A stretch of 64,000 nucleotides of DNA from Cladochytrium replicatum (Eukaryota > Chytridiomycota > Chytridiomycetes > Cladochytriales > Cladochytriaceae), in assembly GCA_025526935.1 (NCBI GenBank), contig JAHLKD010000003.1, positions 773,427 through 837,426 on the forward strand. Reading direction: 5' to 3'. Below the pieces are notes generated by a model. It had not been told where the DNA came from. It made no database searches and saw nothing but the letters and a program-made list of their open reading frames with translations. Positions 34,793 to 47,492 of this stretch are shown here, in pieces. Both the position numbers and the translations under genes were made by a program. Within the stretch, counting starts at the first letter, position 1; the number at the start of each line of letters is the position of its first letter.

Positions 34793-37198
34793 ATGAGCGA
34801 CGAGAAGACTCAACGCCGCTCTTCGCTTAGCATTGTCCGCGACAGGCTCAAGCTGATCACCACAACAAACACGCGAAAGTCGACCGACCAGCAGCAGCAG
34901 CAGTTTGACAAATCCAACACAGAGGAAATCGCGGCTGCAGCTCCCCTCTTTGATCCACTGACCGGCGTGCGGTACCCTGACACATGGAGCCCGATGATGG
35001 TATGCCCTGCTCGCCAAAGTATTGTTCCATATTCTTACCGTTCTTTTGTTCTATGATGTCAGCGTGTCGTCATTGCGTCTGTTCGACAGACAATGGAGCT
35101 CGGAAAAGACAACGTCGCTCTCGCCCGCACAGTCGTCCAAAAGATTGCGTCGCCGACACCCCCCGTCGCTACCAAAATCACCAAAGTCTACATCCCCCGT
35201 CGGAAGGACATTCTCCCGGACGGAATGGATCCTGCTGACGGGGAGGGAAACGTGAAAGCTGAATGGGTCGACTGGCGTATCTCGATTACGTCCGGGGATG
35301 GCGCGCCCAAATTCGAAAACGAGACCGACTCGCCGACTGTGATGACACCCGGCGAACTCTCGAATGGTGTTCTGCCGACCCCGCCTGCGATGTCGAGGTC
35401 CAAGAGCGGAAGGTCTGGATCCATTTTGGGACGAAAAATCACCAGAGGCAGGACCTTTTCGTTTGGAAGAGACTCCTCTTTCGGATCCGTTGGCTCGAGC
35501 GGTTCCGCTAGCTCTGAGAACTTCTTGTCGTGGAAATCGGACAAGGTGATCTTGTACATTCATGGAGGAGCGTTCTTCCTTGGAAGCCGAAAGACCCACC
35601 GTACCGTCACTTGGAGGTTTGCTCGCGGATCGCGTTGCCGGGTCTTGTGTAAGCATCAATCTGTCTGCGCAATACAACTACCCCTAAGCTAATTATCAAC
35701 GCCATTTTATCTCCTACAGCCATTGACTACCGTCTTTCTCCTGAGGCCGTATTCCCACTTGGTCTCCAGGACTGCATCTCTGCATACTTGTACCTCCTCG
35801 ATCCCCCTGCTGCTGCGACCCACCCTCGCTACCCGCCAGAGAACATCGTCTTCATGGGTGATTCCGCAGGTTTCTATCACCACATTCCCACCACTCTCAA
35901 ACTCCCATTGACACAATATTTATATCGCAGGAGGAAACCTCGCAATCGTCCTTGCACTATGGATTCGGGAGAACGGCGCCAAATACAACATCCCTATGCC
36001 CGCCGGCGTCTGCGGCATCTCCCCTTGGGTCGACCTCACTCATTCCCAGCCGTCCTTTGTCCTCCATGGCGACATCGACTACCTCCCCTACGCCTCCCGC
36101 GACAGCAAATACATTCACAAGGACCGCGCGCACTACTACACCAACCACAACGACCAGCTCTCGAACCCACTTGTCAGCCCACTTCACGCCAAAGTCGACG
36201 ACCGCGACGCAAAATTGCCCGCCACCACCTTCCGGTTCGCGAATGCGTTGCTGGCTGGGAAAGCGGCTGTTACGGAAGCCGAAACGTCGCCTGGGGGAGA
36301 GTCACGCTTTGCTGAGGCAGGTGCGCCAAAGTACGGGACCGCAAAGGACGAGAGCAAGACCGAATTGATCCCGCTCCCGCCGATCTACGTCCAAACCGGA
36401 ACCGTCGAGCGCCTTCACCACGAAAACATAGCGTTTGCAGTTGACACGCTCAAAAACTCGCCCGCCCCAGTCATTTTAGAGCTGTACGAGGACATGCCCC
36501 ACGTCATCCCGTTCTTCTTCTTTGAGAGCATCGCGACACTCGCGACACGAAACGCGTGCAGGTTCGTCCGCGATGCGGTCGGAGTCCCTGCGATCCGTGA
36601 GCGTGTGCCGCCCAAAGTCCCTGCGTTTGTAGCCGAGGCCGATGTGTTGGGAATGAAGCGCGCGAGCCCGACGGATGGCGCAGACGGAATGCCGACGTAT
36701 GTGAGACGCTTCGCGAAATACTTGAACCGGAGTGGGTGTCCTGAAGTCCCGCTGGACTGCGAGAACCCGATGGATATCGTTGTAGCTGCCAAGGCACATT
36801 TGGAAGAGATCAAGCATGCGAAGGAGTTGCAGGTCATTGGAGGCGTGAATATTGGCAGTGGGTCGGTGCAGGTAAAGCCCCTCAAGAGGGGATTGTTGAC
36901 GAGTAAAGGGCCGAGCGCAGCTCCAGAGAAGAGGGCTGCCAATGGCGAGGCAAAGAAGGAAGCTAACGGGGAAGTGAAGGAGACGAATGAGGACCCGAAG
37001 AAGGAAGCAAACGGGGAAGTCAAAAAGGATACGAATGGGGAGCCGAAGCCGGAGACGGTGGAGGTCAGTGCGTCAGCATCTGCTGAAGATCAGGCTTTGG
37101 AGAAGGCAGCTCTGGAAGCATTGAAACCGCTTACGAATACTGTGGACAGGGTCAAGAAGGCGGAGAACGGGGTCGCGGACAGCGACAATGAGGAGTAA
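34793..37198 (+). CDS. Alpha/beta-hydrolase, hormone-sensitive-lipase family
   Basis: Probable carboxylesterase or neutral-lipid lipase, 736 residues, from exons 34793-34999, 35063-35648, 35720-35869 and 35931-37198; all phases agree. The oxyanion-hole motif HGGA is at 236-239, the SIDYRLSPEAVFP strand follows, and the nucleophile Ser313 lies in GDSAGG, all signatures of the HSL group. The candidate catalytic His is in YEDMPHVIPFF; where relatives have the catalytic Asp the sequence reads GTVERLHHEN, so the acid residue is uncertain. Between the N terminus and HGGA is a Ser/Arg-rich insert (SRSKSGRSGS..), a plausible phosphoregulatory region. The last 130 residues are low-complexity with irregular KKEANGE/KETNED repeats, not part of the fold. 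No membrane segment or signal peptide is seen. Confidence 0.88.
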
Positions 37199-37508
37199 AC
37201 TTTTGTTTCTCTTTTCAAGGATGTACAATGCTATTGAGTTTCTTCGCACATGGGGCATTTGGGATGGATAACAATCCTCCTTTATTTCAATTTTCTGATC
37301 GACTCATTTTCCTTTCGTTTTTGTTTTCCATCTTTGATAAGGCTACCTGGATTCTCTTTCCTTGCTTCCCAATGTTATCTTTGCCATCACGTCGTCGGTT
37401 ATGATCTATGCTTATATTTGTCGCTTCTTTGAATCAAAAACATGAACATGGATGATTATATGCTATGCTTTCCAAAGATATTGTTGAAGAATGGTTCAGT
37501 TGCATATG

Positions 37509-39466
37509 TCACTCGATCTGGATCACCGCTTCATGCTGTGCTGTCTTATCCTTCATCGAGTTTACTGGCGTCGAATGTTAACAATCAGAAAGAAGCAGAC
37601 ATCAAAATAGTAGTTCAAAGATACTTACGCACTGTGCTGAGACCATGGTCAAAGTCACGCAAAAGCCAGACTCCCATACCTAGTGTAGCTGTTGCGCACA
37701 GAATCTCGAGCACGCCTACAAAACGCATCAAAGTTGAAAGACATTACTGCTTTGAGGAATGTAGCTTACAGAATGTGGAAAGCCAGATCTCAGTGACACG
37801 GAGGTATCCGTAATCGGGCAAAAATATCAAGGTGAAGAGAAAGAGCACGGCTGGGCATTATTAAGGCATTATCTAAAAAGCTGTCTGAAAGGTTGGCGGA
37901 GGGGAACACTCACCTACTAGACTTCCGAACATGAGCACCAGGAAGATGTACATCAGAATCTTGTTCCCCTTGTGCACTCCATAGTATCCAAGGAGATAGT
38001 ATGTAATGGCAACGACAGTGACAACAGATGCTCCTGATATGGTGAGATCCAGGAAGGGCGTGGACGAGTTTGAAGTTGTGTTCGTCACTTGCGACCGCTT
38101 GATTTGGTAATACAGGGCTGATTGAAATAACTAATTCAAATGGTGAAAGTTGGTTACGTGTAGATGAGCTTACCAACGATAAACTGTGTGATGATGCTGA
38201 TTCCCAATTCATGATTAGATCAAGGTGGAAAATTAAACTGCAGTGGGTGGTGCGATTACCTAACGTAGAAGTACACCTTGCAGGGAGCAAAGTTCAGCTA
38301 CGCTTTCAAACATGCACATATTTTAATCCTACTCACGTTCAGCTTTAGCAACAGGATGAAACCATGGTATCGCTTCATCATATCTAGATAAAGAAAATAT
38401 TAACACACTACCTTCATCGTTTTATAAATGGTGTCACCTCGGCGAGCAATGTTTGCACCTTGAGTATAAAACAGAACCCAACCAAACGCCCTCACAAGCT
38501 TTTCTAGGAGGGCCCAGGCCGTCAGTTGGCCCTGAAAACTCAATCACCAAAACTGCGACCTTACGCGATATGTAGCATATCCAGCACTTCCATTGTAAAA
38601 GACCATCAAAACAACGATAGCGCCCATTATGTAGTAATGTGTCGGCGAAAATGCATGAAGTGCAGTGGTCGCTTGTTTCTGAAGCACGTCCGAAACCCCT
38701 TCGATCAACTCCCGGCGCACTACTAGCGACGTCTCGCCTAGCGTGAGGTTGAACGATAGATCAGAGACGAAGAACTGCGGACATGTGGAGATGAATGTTG
38801 CGTTCTCCAGTTTGGCGACGACGGAGCCGCAGGTACGCACGCGCTCGACTTGGTAAACCTGAATACCAGCGTATGCGAGTGCGCAGAGGTTGAATATCGA
38901 CATTGTGATGAGCTGGAGAGGGTTCTTCGAGTTTGTCTGAGTGCAGGAAAGAGCGATCAGCAGAGCAAGAGTTTGGTGGAGATGGAAAGGGCCTCACCGC
39001 TTCCCAGATCATGACGGAGTGGAAGATCTGGTAGAACAGGAATAGAAACATGTAGACCAGGATGAATGGGAGTGCCCCTCTGTGCTCATCTGAAAAAACA
39101 GTCGACGATTAGTATATGTGGGACAAAATTATCATTTGGTTGGGCCCCACAGCCGAAAGCGTCGTTGATAAACACCCACTCTGCCCGGATCATGTACGCC
39201 TGCAAAACACAGCGTGAACAGAATGCTGCAGTAGAGACTCCCGATATCACCTCGAGAGCAATGATCGTCACCAGTTGACTTCCGGTCACAACAAGCATCC
39301 GCTTGCTCCATACCAACGACGTGGTTCTATCTGCATCATGCTGCGTGGTAGATTTCCTTTGTATTGCTAATGAGACCCTGGGCGAGAGGATGAACCCCGA
39401 CTCCGTTGTAAAGTTTTCTGATCTGCCTGGCTGCTGATTTAGAGCCCCGCTGGATATCACATCCAT
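37509..39466 (-). CDS. Multi-pass membrane protein, UPF0658 (Golgi)-like
   Basis: Integral membrane protein of unknown function. Twelve minus-strand exons: 39466-39251, 39199-39151, 39089-38998, 38936-38565, 38531-38438, 38383-38337, 38297-38260, 38196-38174, 38117-37914, 37850-37770, 37715-37629, 37564-37509; every junction keeps phase and gives 452 residues. About seven hydrophobic segments are visible (for example FILVYMFLFLFYQIFHSVMIW, YIMGAIVVLMVFYNGSAGY, VVTVVAITYYLLGYYG, ILMYIFLVLMFGSLVG, VLFLFTLIFL). The motif NSKNPLQLITMSIFNLCALAYAGIQ resembles the fungal UPF0658 Golgi family, where an xKNxxQL..xxFN motif is conserved; this is from memory. A loop of about 90 residues between segments carries N-glycosylation sites. 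Confidence 0.7.
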
Positions 39467-39791
39467 CTCCAGTGATCGGCGTTGGTGGTTTTGCGTGATT
39501 GGAATGCTGACAACCGCGAACTGATGTTACTCAGATTTGTTTTTTATGGTACAAGAGCTGATATCCAAAGCAGTGGCAAACTGGAATGACGAAAAGAAAC
39601 CACGTAAGACGGGGACAAAAAGGGAAGGGCTATCCTTGTCAAATCGCTTGCATACAAAGAAAAACTAAAAAAATCAATCTAAAACACAAAAGGAAAAAAA
39701 ATAAAGTTAAACTAAAGCGAAACAAATACAACAAAACGACAGTGAGCAGTGTGTGCAAAAAGCAAAAAATTCCACATCCCAAATTCTCTCC

Positions 39792-42700
39792 CTACTTTAC
39801 CTCCTTCCCTTTGATCACGCACTTCAGAGGCACATTGCGCTTCTTGAAATCCACGCCGGCCATAGCTGAACCACCGCCTTCTCCCACTACCGATGTCCCA
39901 TCAACATCACAGCCACCACCTTCATTCACCAAATCCAGCTTCACTATCGGCGGCTGCGCTCTGTCCTTGAGAACTATATCAAACAGCTGCGTCTCGCTGA
40001 TCAAATTGATGTCCACCTCCGTCAGCTTCAACCCCCGTTTCTTTTCCGCCTCCTTCCTCCATACCCACGGCAACCACATCGGAGGGTCGCGCGTTGCGTC
40101 GCCGCCCAGCATCGCGCAGAGAATGGCTTCAGACACCACGCTCTGCTCGAGTTGTTCCTTGTCGATGCTGGTTGCGACGCGAGTGACGAGGGTTGGGTGC
40201 TTGTCGAGAAGGGCGCGGCCAGATTTGAGACCGACGAAGAGGGCCACTTGGAGATCAACAAAGTACCGTTGACCATCGTTGGCGGATAGAAGTATTGCAA
40301 AGAGAGGCAGACACTTGCGTAACGACTCTGGATCACTCGCTGCCTCGGCTCCTGTTCTCATCTCCACAGGTTGATCTTCGACTGCGACAGGCTGCTCCGA
40401 ATCAGCAACTGGTTCGTGAAGAATGTCTGCTGTAGCTGGGGGGTCTATCACCATGCGATCGACCGTATTCTCCGATTCTGTCGTTTCTTTAGTTCCAGCT
40501 GTTGCGTCACCTGAAACCTCCACGTTCATGTCGACCGGAGTGGATAGAACATCCGCACTAAGAATTCTAGGGCTGGCGCTCGCACCACCAGCCATTTCAT
40601 GACCTACTCGTCGATACCCCGAAATTCCAAACAATGACTTCATTTTGTCGTGTTTCTTTTTATGCGACTCCACGGCTTTCAGCGCGGGTTTTGGATCTTC
40701 TTCACCGCCCGTCGAGTTCCGCCGGTCCTTGTCGTCTGGAGTAGGATCTCTCCTGTGGGAGTTGACTTTCTGCCGCTTGGATTCGTTTTTCACATAGACT
40801 AGTACTTTTGTATCCCCCTCTTTGGAAAACCCGACTCCCTTCAGTGGGGATAACGAAGGTCGGCGTTTTGGAGCAGCGCTTGTTCCACTTTGCGGCTGCG
40901 CTTTTCGACCGTTCGTCCTTGATCTCCCTTCACGATCCGGTACATCTTCTTTGTCCTCCTTAATTGGTATAGATCCCTTCGAATTTCTTTTGTCCCGCTC
41001 TCCATCCTTGCTGAGTTTCACCCCGTCCACGCTGGATAGTGGACCCCGCTCCTGCTTTTTTTTGGGCACCTTCTCCCCAGAATACATCGCTTTCCTATTC
41101 GACCCATTCAACCCACTACCTGACACCCCTGTCCGAGACTTCTTTGTGCCTTCTCGATCATTTGCACCTGCATTATCCGGCTCTTCAGAGAACAATTCTT
41201 CCAGCTTCCGCTTTTGCGCGTCTTCATACGAATCCACGGACGTTTTCCGGATTTCAGAATTGTTGGAGACGCTTTCGATTTTCACACTCTCCATCTCAAC
41301 TTTGACCTCAGCCAACTGGGTTGGCTCGATTGGTGGCGGTGGTGGTGCTGGCGGTGGTGCTGCGACAAGAACAACTCCCGCCGCCATCCGAGCATACCCC
41401 TCCATACCCGCAATGAGCATCCGTTTCTTCTTTTTAAGCGGCGTCTTGCTCGCTCCAAAGACTTTATCCTCCGACTCTTGCCTGATCTCTGCAGACCCAC
41501 CTGCTTCCATCCCGTCCGATGGTTTTTGAGCAGACTTTTTGCTGCTGCTCGTGCCAGAGTTGGTCACAGAAGATTTTTGCGATTGTTCCGCAGTGCCGTT
41601 TCCGGAAATTGACGAGCGATCGCGATCGTGGCTAGAGGTTTCGGAATTTTTAGTGTCCACATGCGTATCTCCGGGTTCCGGATCCGAGTCGTCGGCAGAC
41701 TTTTCTCTACTTGGGTTCGAGCTATGGGACTTACTATCTCCACCATTGGAAGGGCGTGCTGAAAAAAAAGTTAATATACAATCACTTCGTTTTCTTCCTA
41801 GGTTTCTGACCTGATCTGTCTTTCCTTGGTCTCCCTCGTCCCCTCTTTCCCGGTGTTCCTTCTCCTTCCTCCTTGACGTCTTCCTTACACTCATCCATGC
41901 GACTTCGTGACAACAAATATTGCTGCTGCAAATATACCAGCCGTTCTCGCTCCTTATTGCTCGGTCTCCCCCGCTTCCGTTTTCCAAGCACAGGCTCGCC
42001 CCGCTCCGTGAACAAAACTCCTTCGAATTCGTATGTCTTCCCGACAACTTCTTCAGGCTGTACTACAAGAGCTGGAGGCGGGAGCGGTGCCGGCGGTGGG
42101 GGTGCGGAGTACTGCTGCTGTCGTGGTGGAGGGGTCGCAGAATTTGTTGTTGCGCGACGGGAACGTGGGGGTGCCGGTGGGGGTGGAGTCGGGTCGAGTC
42201 TTCGCAACGTCGCGAGAAACTTGCGCTTCTCCCGCTCTGATACAAATTCGGAAGACGAAGATGCGTCGGGAAGACCACCCCATGCAAAATAGGCGTTGCG
42301 AGAGTTTGCTTCGTCGGCACTCACACTCCGTCGACCCCGTGTCACGTCATCCAGGTCGTGCTGAGGCTGTTCGGAGCCATTGGATCTCGTTGAGGAATGG
42401 GGGTCCACAAATACCGGACGGTACTTGGCCCATAGCCTCTCAAGTTCCCGAGCTTTCGAAATGCATGTCCGCATGGCATCCGTGAGACATTCTTCATCGA
42501 CGTCAGCGCCGAACCGAACCAAGATTTCGATCACGTCAGTATGTTTCTTCGAAATGGCAAGAGAAATCGCCGAAGAATTTGAAGAGTCCAGCGCATCGAC
42601 ATCTGCGCCAAACTCGCACAGAACGCGAATGACGCTCGCGTGGCCGTGCTGGGATGCAAGATGCAAGGCACGGGTTCCGGAAACGTCCGACGCATTCACG

Positions 42701-44994
42701 TCGCAGCCGCACAGAAGGCACTTTCTTACACCATCCAAATCTCCAACCTCTGCTCGCTTGTGAAGTGTCGTGCGCCGTGTTTCATCTACAGAATCGACTA
42801 AGGATTTCACATGTGATATCCAGGAATCCAAAATGGAAGTCATCTCAGGAGACTCGGCAAAACTTCTGCTACTCATTCCCGCGTCGTTGGTTGCGTCCAT
42901 ATGTGCCCCGTGGGTCAAAAGAAATTCCACGACTGAACCATGGTCATTGGCAACTGCATCGTGAAGTGGTGTGTCCCCGTCACCTCCTCGAGCATTCACA
43001 TCTGCACCAGATTCCACCAGTACGGCAACAACGTCCAGATGACCCTGTAAGCACGCTTCATGAAGAGGCGTCCACCCAGCATGGTCTCGATGTAAAACAT
43101 CAGCACCCTTCCAGAGTAGAATTTTCACAGACTCCGCATCTCCGCGTTGAGCGTACTTAAATATTGGCGTACGGCCGCTACGATCCGATGTGTGAATATC
43201 ACGAATTTTAAGGCGCCTGTTTGCGAGAACAATTGTTTTCTCTGTTTGCTGCTCTGATGTACGAGGACGATGTGAAGAAGATGAAGACGGAGCACGCACA
43301 GACGAAGATGGTTTGGTTTTTGTGGAGCCTTCTGTCCGGGCTTGAGCTGCAGGAATATTCGAGCCAATCTCGTGCTCCTCTTTGCTTCCAGAGTCCTCAT
43401 CACTGTCAAAGTCTTCAAAATCACCCAAATCATCCTCGCCACTGGAGCTATCGCTCAAGGCAGACGTATGCTTTTTTGCCGATTTTTGAATTTTTGGAGG
43501 CACAACCGCCAATGAATTTTCCTGGCCGATTTGGTCACAAGAATCTGTGTCACTCGCTACCCGTCGCTTGCCTGTACGAGCTGGAATAGTTAGCAGCGGA
43601 GAACTGAGGTGAGATATCCCTTGGCTGGCATGCTTTGTAATGACAACCTTGGTGCCGTTATCCCGTTTTTCACCCGATAAACGTGTTACGGAAATTTTTC
43701 TGTCGCTTCCACCGCCTTCCTTGCTGACAAGGCTTCTTTCAGCATCGCCAGAAATCTTCAAAGATAATGATTGTGCCGAGACTGGAGACATTTCGGCAAA
43801 TTGATTGTTTCCAGACACTTCCGACGTCCTTTCAGAATTCCGATTGTTGGCTTGAGCGGATACTGGGCTGGTTGAGCCTGTATCGGAGCCTTTCGATTTT
43901 TCGCCGACTTCGACCGAATTTTCGTCGATGCTCATTTGCCAAGAGCTCTCACCGACTGTGACTTGGGGGTTCAGATTTTTTTCTTCGCTAAAGGAGTCAG
44001 TCCGAGGACTTTCCTTCTCCTCACCTGGCCCCCGATTTTGTCGGTCACTCTTTAAACTCTCCAGAATTTGGCTGTCTTTTTCTCTTGTACCCTCGCAGTC
44101 TTCTAGACCGTCCTTATCGCGATGCCTGATATCCTGACGTCCCGCTTTTTTCTTTTTGGAAGCTTGACGTTTCCTCTCCCGCCGTTCGTTTTCTCTCTCT
44201 TCCTGGCGTTTCCTGATTTTCCAGCCTTCGTGTTCTCGCTTACGCCTCTGCCTCCGTCGGCGGTCGGCTTCCCTTTCGCTTTCCGAGCTGGAGGTGCTAC
44301 TGTTGGGGCTGCTCGTGCTTTCGCGCCTTCTTCGGGATTTTCTCCGAAACCAATGACGATGAGAGCTTGATTTTTCTCGACGAGAATAGCGTCTTGGGCA
44401 GACAAAAGGGCTTGAGGTAGAGGTGCTTGACGAGCTCGCGGCGCTCGAACTTCTACGATGTCGACGGTTCGAAGGGGCTGGCTGGCTTGCAGAGTTTTGG
44501 TTTCGAGATTTCCGCCTTCGTGATGACGCGTTGGGACAGCTGCTCGAGTCGGTTGACCGACTGGAACTGCGCGAAAAATTACTGCTCGCCGCAGAAGATT
44601 TGCTCAGTGAAGATGCGCTGCTTGCGCTTGAGCTGCGTCGTGTAGTGTGACGGGAGTGCTGCTGGCTCCCGTTGTGAGAATGCACAGAATTTGATTTTTT
44701 GGGTAGAAAATTGGGGATGTTGGATAGATTGTTGTTGAAACTAGAATTCGCCAGTGGTGAATTTGAGGAAGTCTGAGCGGCGGAGCGCTTTCGTTTTAGT
44801 GAAGGAGAGAGAGTTGGCGGTTTTTGCGAGTGCGAGTGCGAGTATGAGTGATTTTGGATTGAATAATTGTACAGAGAGTCAGCGGAATGGCAGTATCGAA
44901 AGAGCGGTTGATGTGGTAGAGAGGATGCGGAAGGAGCGGGGGCAGAGGTAGGTGTTGCAGCGGAAGCGGAAGAGGAAGAGTTGTTGAGTAACAT
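39792..44994 (-). CDS. Large ankyrin-repeat, AT-hook nuclear protein, Hos4-like
   Basis: Predicted chromatin-associated protein of 1716 residues from exons 44994-41811 and 41758-39792. Layout: a Ser-rich then Arg/Ser-rich N terminus (to about 280), an acidic/Ser linker, two ankyrin blocks at about 600-715 (SGRTPIFKYAQRGD, AGWTPLHEACLQGHLDVV, GDTPLHDAVANDHGSVVEFL) and 740-840, Pro-rich stretches, and two AT-hooks (KRKRGRPSN and GRGRPRKD) near the end of exon 1. After a long Lys/Ser linker, the last 200 residues form a folded-looking domain (LPLFAILLSANDGQRYFVDLQVALFVGLKSG). Ankyrin repeats plus such a C-terminal domain recall Hos4 of the Set3 histone-deacetylase complex and animal ANKRD11/12. 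That assignment is an inference; no search was possible. Confidence 0.8.
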
Positions 44995-46289
44995 GCTGGG
45001 GAAGGGGGTTAGTTATAAAGAGCGACGACCAGTATTTTAACACACATCGAGAGACACCAGCATCAAGTCATTGGGAGTGAGGGGTGGACACTGCCGCTAA
45101 CGTTAAAAAAATAATGTAACTAACCCTGATACAATAATATCATATAACTGGATTGGCAATTGAAGGCAATTGCATTTGGGGAGTGATCATGGAACGTTGG
45201 AGGGTTCTTTCACTCGTACCTGTTGAAGTCCGAGATTTTCCCTGTCAATAAACTCTTTGGTACTCTATATTTGGTCACTGTCTGCAATATCGTTAGAACG
45301 ATCTCGAGCACAATACAAAGAGCTTACCCAGAGGTATGCATAGCCTGTATTCTAAGAGATCACAACTCTGAAGGGATGGGAATTCCCATACCGCAGGTCG
45401 AACGATGGACAACAAGGCACATCACCACCGCAGAGCAATGTTGCTCAGAACAATATCACTCTTGATCTCCAGCTTCGCGCCATCTCGGCCTACATACAAC
45501 AGCATGGTCTCCCTTCCTCGGTCCATTAAAACAACCCCGGGCAAGAAGAATATCAACCCGAGTTCGTCGGTCTCCTCGAAAATCTGAAAGCAGGAACGAG
45601 CAAAGAAGAAGGTTCGTCATCGACAATGGGGATGCCACCTCGCCAATGGACGGTAATTCGGATCCGCGACAGTTACGGGAAGAGTGTCGCAACCAGCGAA
45701 GTCAGGACGGCATGTTATCGGCCTGTAGTCTTCACAAAAGCTCTGTCGATTTCTCCAGGTTAACCCAATGCACCAAGTCAGTACTGCAATATCACCCAGA
45801 AGAGGGAGTAATTCATGATGGTTGGGGAAGGACACCAGATAACGAATGCCGGGCTGAAAGGTGTGTATTGGGTTTGATTCGAGTCGAAAACCTAATTGTT
45901 TCTTGTTTTGAAGGTCGAATTGGCAACCGCATGGAGGTAAGTTTATGTTTTATGACCGGCAATTAAACACATCTTTGAGAGCTGGAGTCCAAAGGAATCA
46001 ACAGCGTACCATACATGTTCTTGATCCAGCTACAACCATGCCGACTAGAGATGACCTCCAAACTACAAACTGGGCCGTCCTGTTGCTCGTCCGTTTCTAT
46101 TTCCTCAGCGGCGTCAGTTCTCTTTGGCGATGGCTGTTCCTTTCAGACTCGCCGATGACAAACGCCTGGTGGGTGGAATGAAGTGCCAATTTATGTGAAT
46201 CTCTGTTGAAAGAATAAACATCTCGTGTGGTAATATTCAGACGAAAAGTGAAAAATAAAACATCTCGGGTAGACATTGTACCAAACGCA
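44995..46289. other. Intergenic, possible decayed coding sequence
   Basis: On the plus strand near 45450-45750, protein-like text appears around one stop (LRAISAYIQQHGLPSS, then EEYQPEFVGLLENLKAGTSKEE and RQWTVIRIRDSYGKSVATSE). It has no recognised family and no complete frame, so it may be a relic. The rest is featureless. Confidence 0.35.
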
Positions 46290-47492
46290 TCACATCGCCG
46301 TTCCCGTCCCTGCCGGCGCTCCAGCTACAGGAAAAACGTATCCAGTCCCCAGCCCGCTCGCCATATGCACAGTCCCAATCCCCTGTCCACCCCTTCCAAA
46401 CAACATCCCAAACTCGTTCTGGAACAACCCCACTGCACTCCCAAACCCATACAATCCACCCACATTCGACGCATGGAGCATCAGGTTCCTGTACCACTCC
46501 CCGACAACTCCCTCCCCAAACATCTTGCCTTCCTCCCTGAACCGTCGTCCAACTTCCGAAATCGCTGCCCTCCATGCTCCGCCCACCATCGTGTACATAG
46601 CGTCGATTGTTTCGGCGTTCAGACGTGCGCTGTCCCACCGCGGCAGGCGGTGTACGAGGGTCGTGATCCAGTGCAGGTACGCGAAGGACTGGCCCGGGTA
46701 ATCGTGCGCAAGAGCTTCGGGGTACTGTGACGGTTCGGTGAACATGCACAGGTAGTGTTCCAACGCCTCGCGCAAGTCGCTTAGAGAGTTCCGCACACGT
46801 GTGTATGCGTACTCGGACCGGTCCGATGCTACGCCTGCCTTGCTGTAAGGGAACGACTCCCACATTTTTTTCTCGAGCCTTGTGAGATGGGTTGTGGCGG
46901 TTGAGAGAGTCGGGCGAGGTATCAGTGCGGATGCGTGGGACTGGAGCTGCGGGTAAACCGATAAAAGTGTCCGGAGCATGCTCACTACTTGGTCCTTGTC
47001 GAGTGTTGCGAGTTGCTTGTCCAAGTTCATCATAGATGGTACACCGAAAGCTGCGGGGTTGATGCTCGACGTTGACGCCCTTGTACTCGTCATGCCCATT
47101 TCTTCAACCACCCGCTGTCTCTTTGCAACTCCCATGGGTCGCGTGCTTGCTACTCTTCGCGTGTATGGCGACGACCGTGAGCTCACAGACATTCGATCAT
47201 TGTCTTGGTCACTTTCGTCAGACGAGTCAGTGTCACTTTGTCGTGCCATCTGGACCTGTCGGCGCTTGCGTCCGTGTGTTGGTGACATAGACATGGGCAT
47301 TGACATGCCTGACATCATTCCACCACGCGTGTTAGTCAACGAAAAGGTCCCACCATTGCTGGATGAATTGTTGGTTGTGTTGTTGGATACGTATTCGCTG
47401 GTCGAAGATGCATCCGCGCCAAAGCCGAACGAGTATGACAGTGGGTTGGGACGAGGGAGCTCCCATTGCGAGGAGGACGTTGACAGCGACAT
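46290..47492 (-). CDS. Nuclear proteasome tethering factor, Sts1/Cut8 family
   Basis: Anchors the 26S proteasome at the nucleus so nuclear proteins can be degraded. Intronless, 400 residues. The N-terminal 150 residues are disordered, Ser/Met-rich, with a basic cluster GRKRRQ (possible nuclear import signal) and acidic Ser stretch. The conserved domain begins around residue 155: LATLDKDQVVSMLRTLLSVYPQLQ, then LIPRPTLSTA, a Leu/aromatic segment MWESFPYSK, SEYAYTRVRNSLSDLREAL and LHWITTLVHRLPRWD. This order matches Cut8, including the L..L.KDQ...L...L...P.L signature and IPRPT. The C terminus is Gly/Ala-rich and variable. Confidence 0.85.
   Translation of the reverse strand: MSLSTSSSQWELPRPNPLSYSFGFGADASSTSEYVSNNTTNNSSSNGGTFSLTNTRGGMMSGMSMPMSMSPTHGRKRRQVQMARQSDTDSSDESDQDNDRMSVSSRSSPYTRRVASTRPMGVAKRQRVVEEMGMTSTRASTSSINPAAFGVPSMMNLDKQLATLDKDQVVSMLRTLLSVYPQLQSHASALIPRPTLSTATTHLTRLEKKMWESFPYSKAGVASDRSEYAYTRVRNSLSDLREALEHYLCMFTEPSQYPEALAHDYPGQSFAYLHWITTLVHRLPRWDSARLNAETIDAMYTMVGGAWRAAISEVGRRFREEGKMFGEGVVGEWYRNLMLHASNVGGLYGFGSAVGLFQNEFGMLFGRGGQGIGTVHMASGLGTGYVFPVAGAPAGTGTAM

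Noticed and set aside
41039-41612. Plus-strand ORFs over the ankyrin gene
   Set aside because: They are antisense shadows of the Ser/Lys-rich exon, with no splice or domain support.
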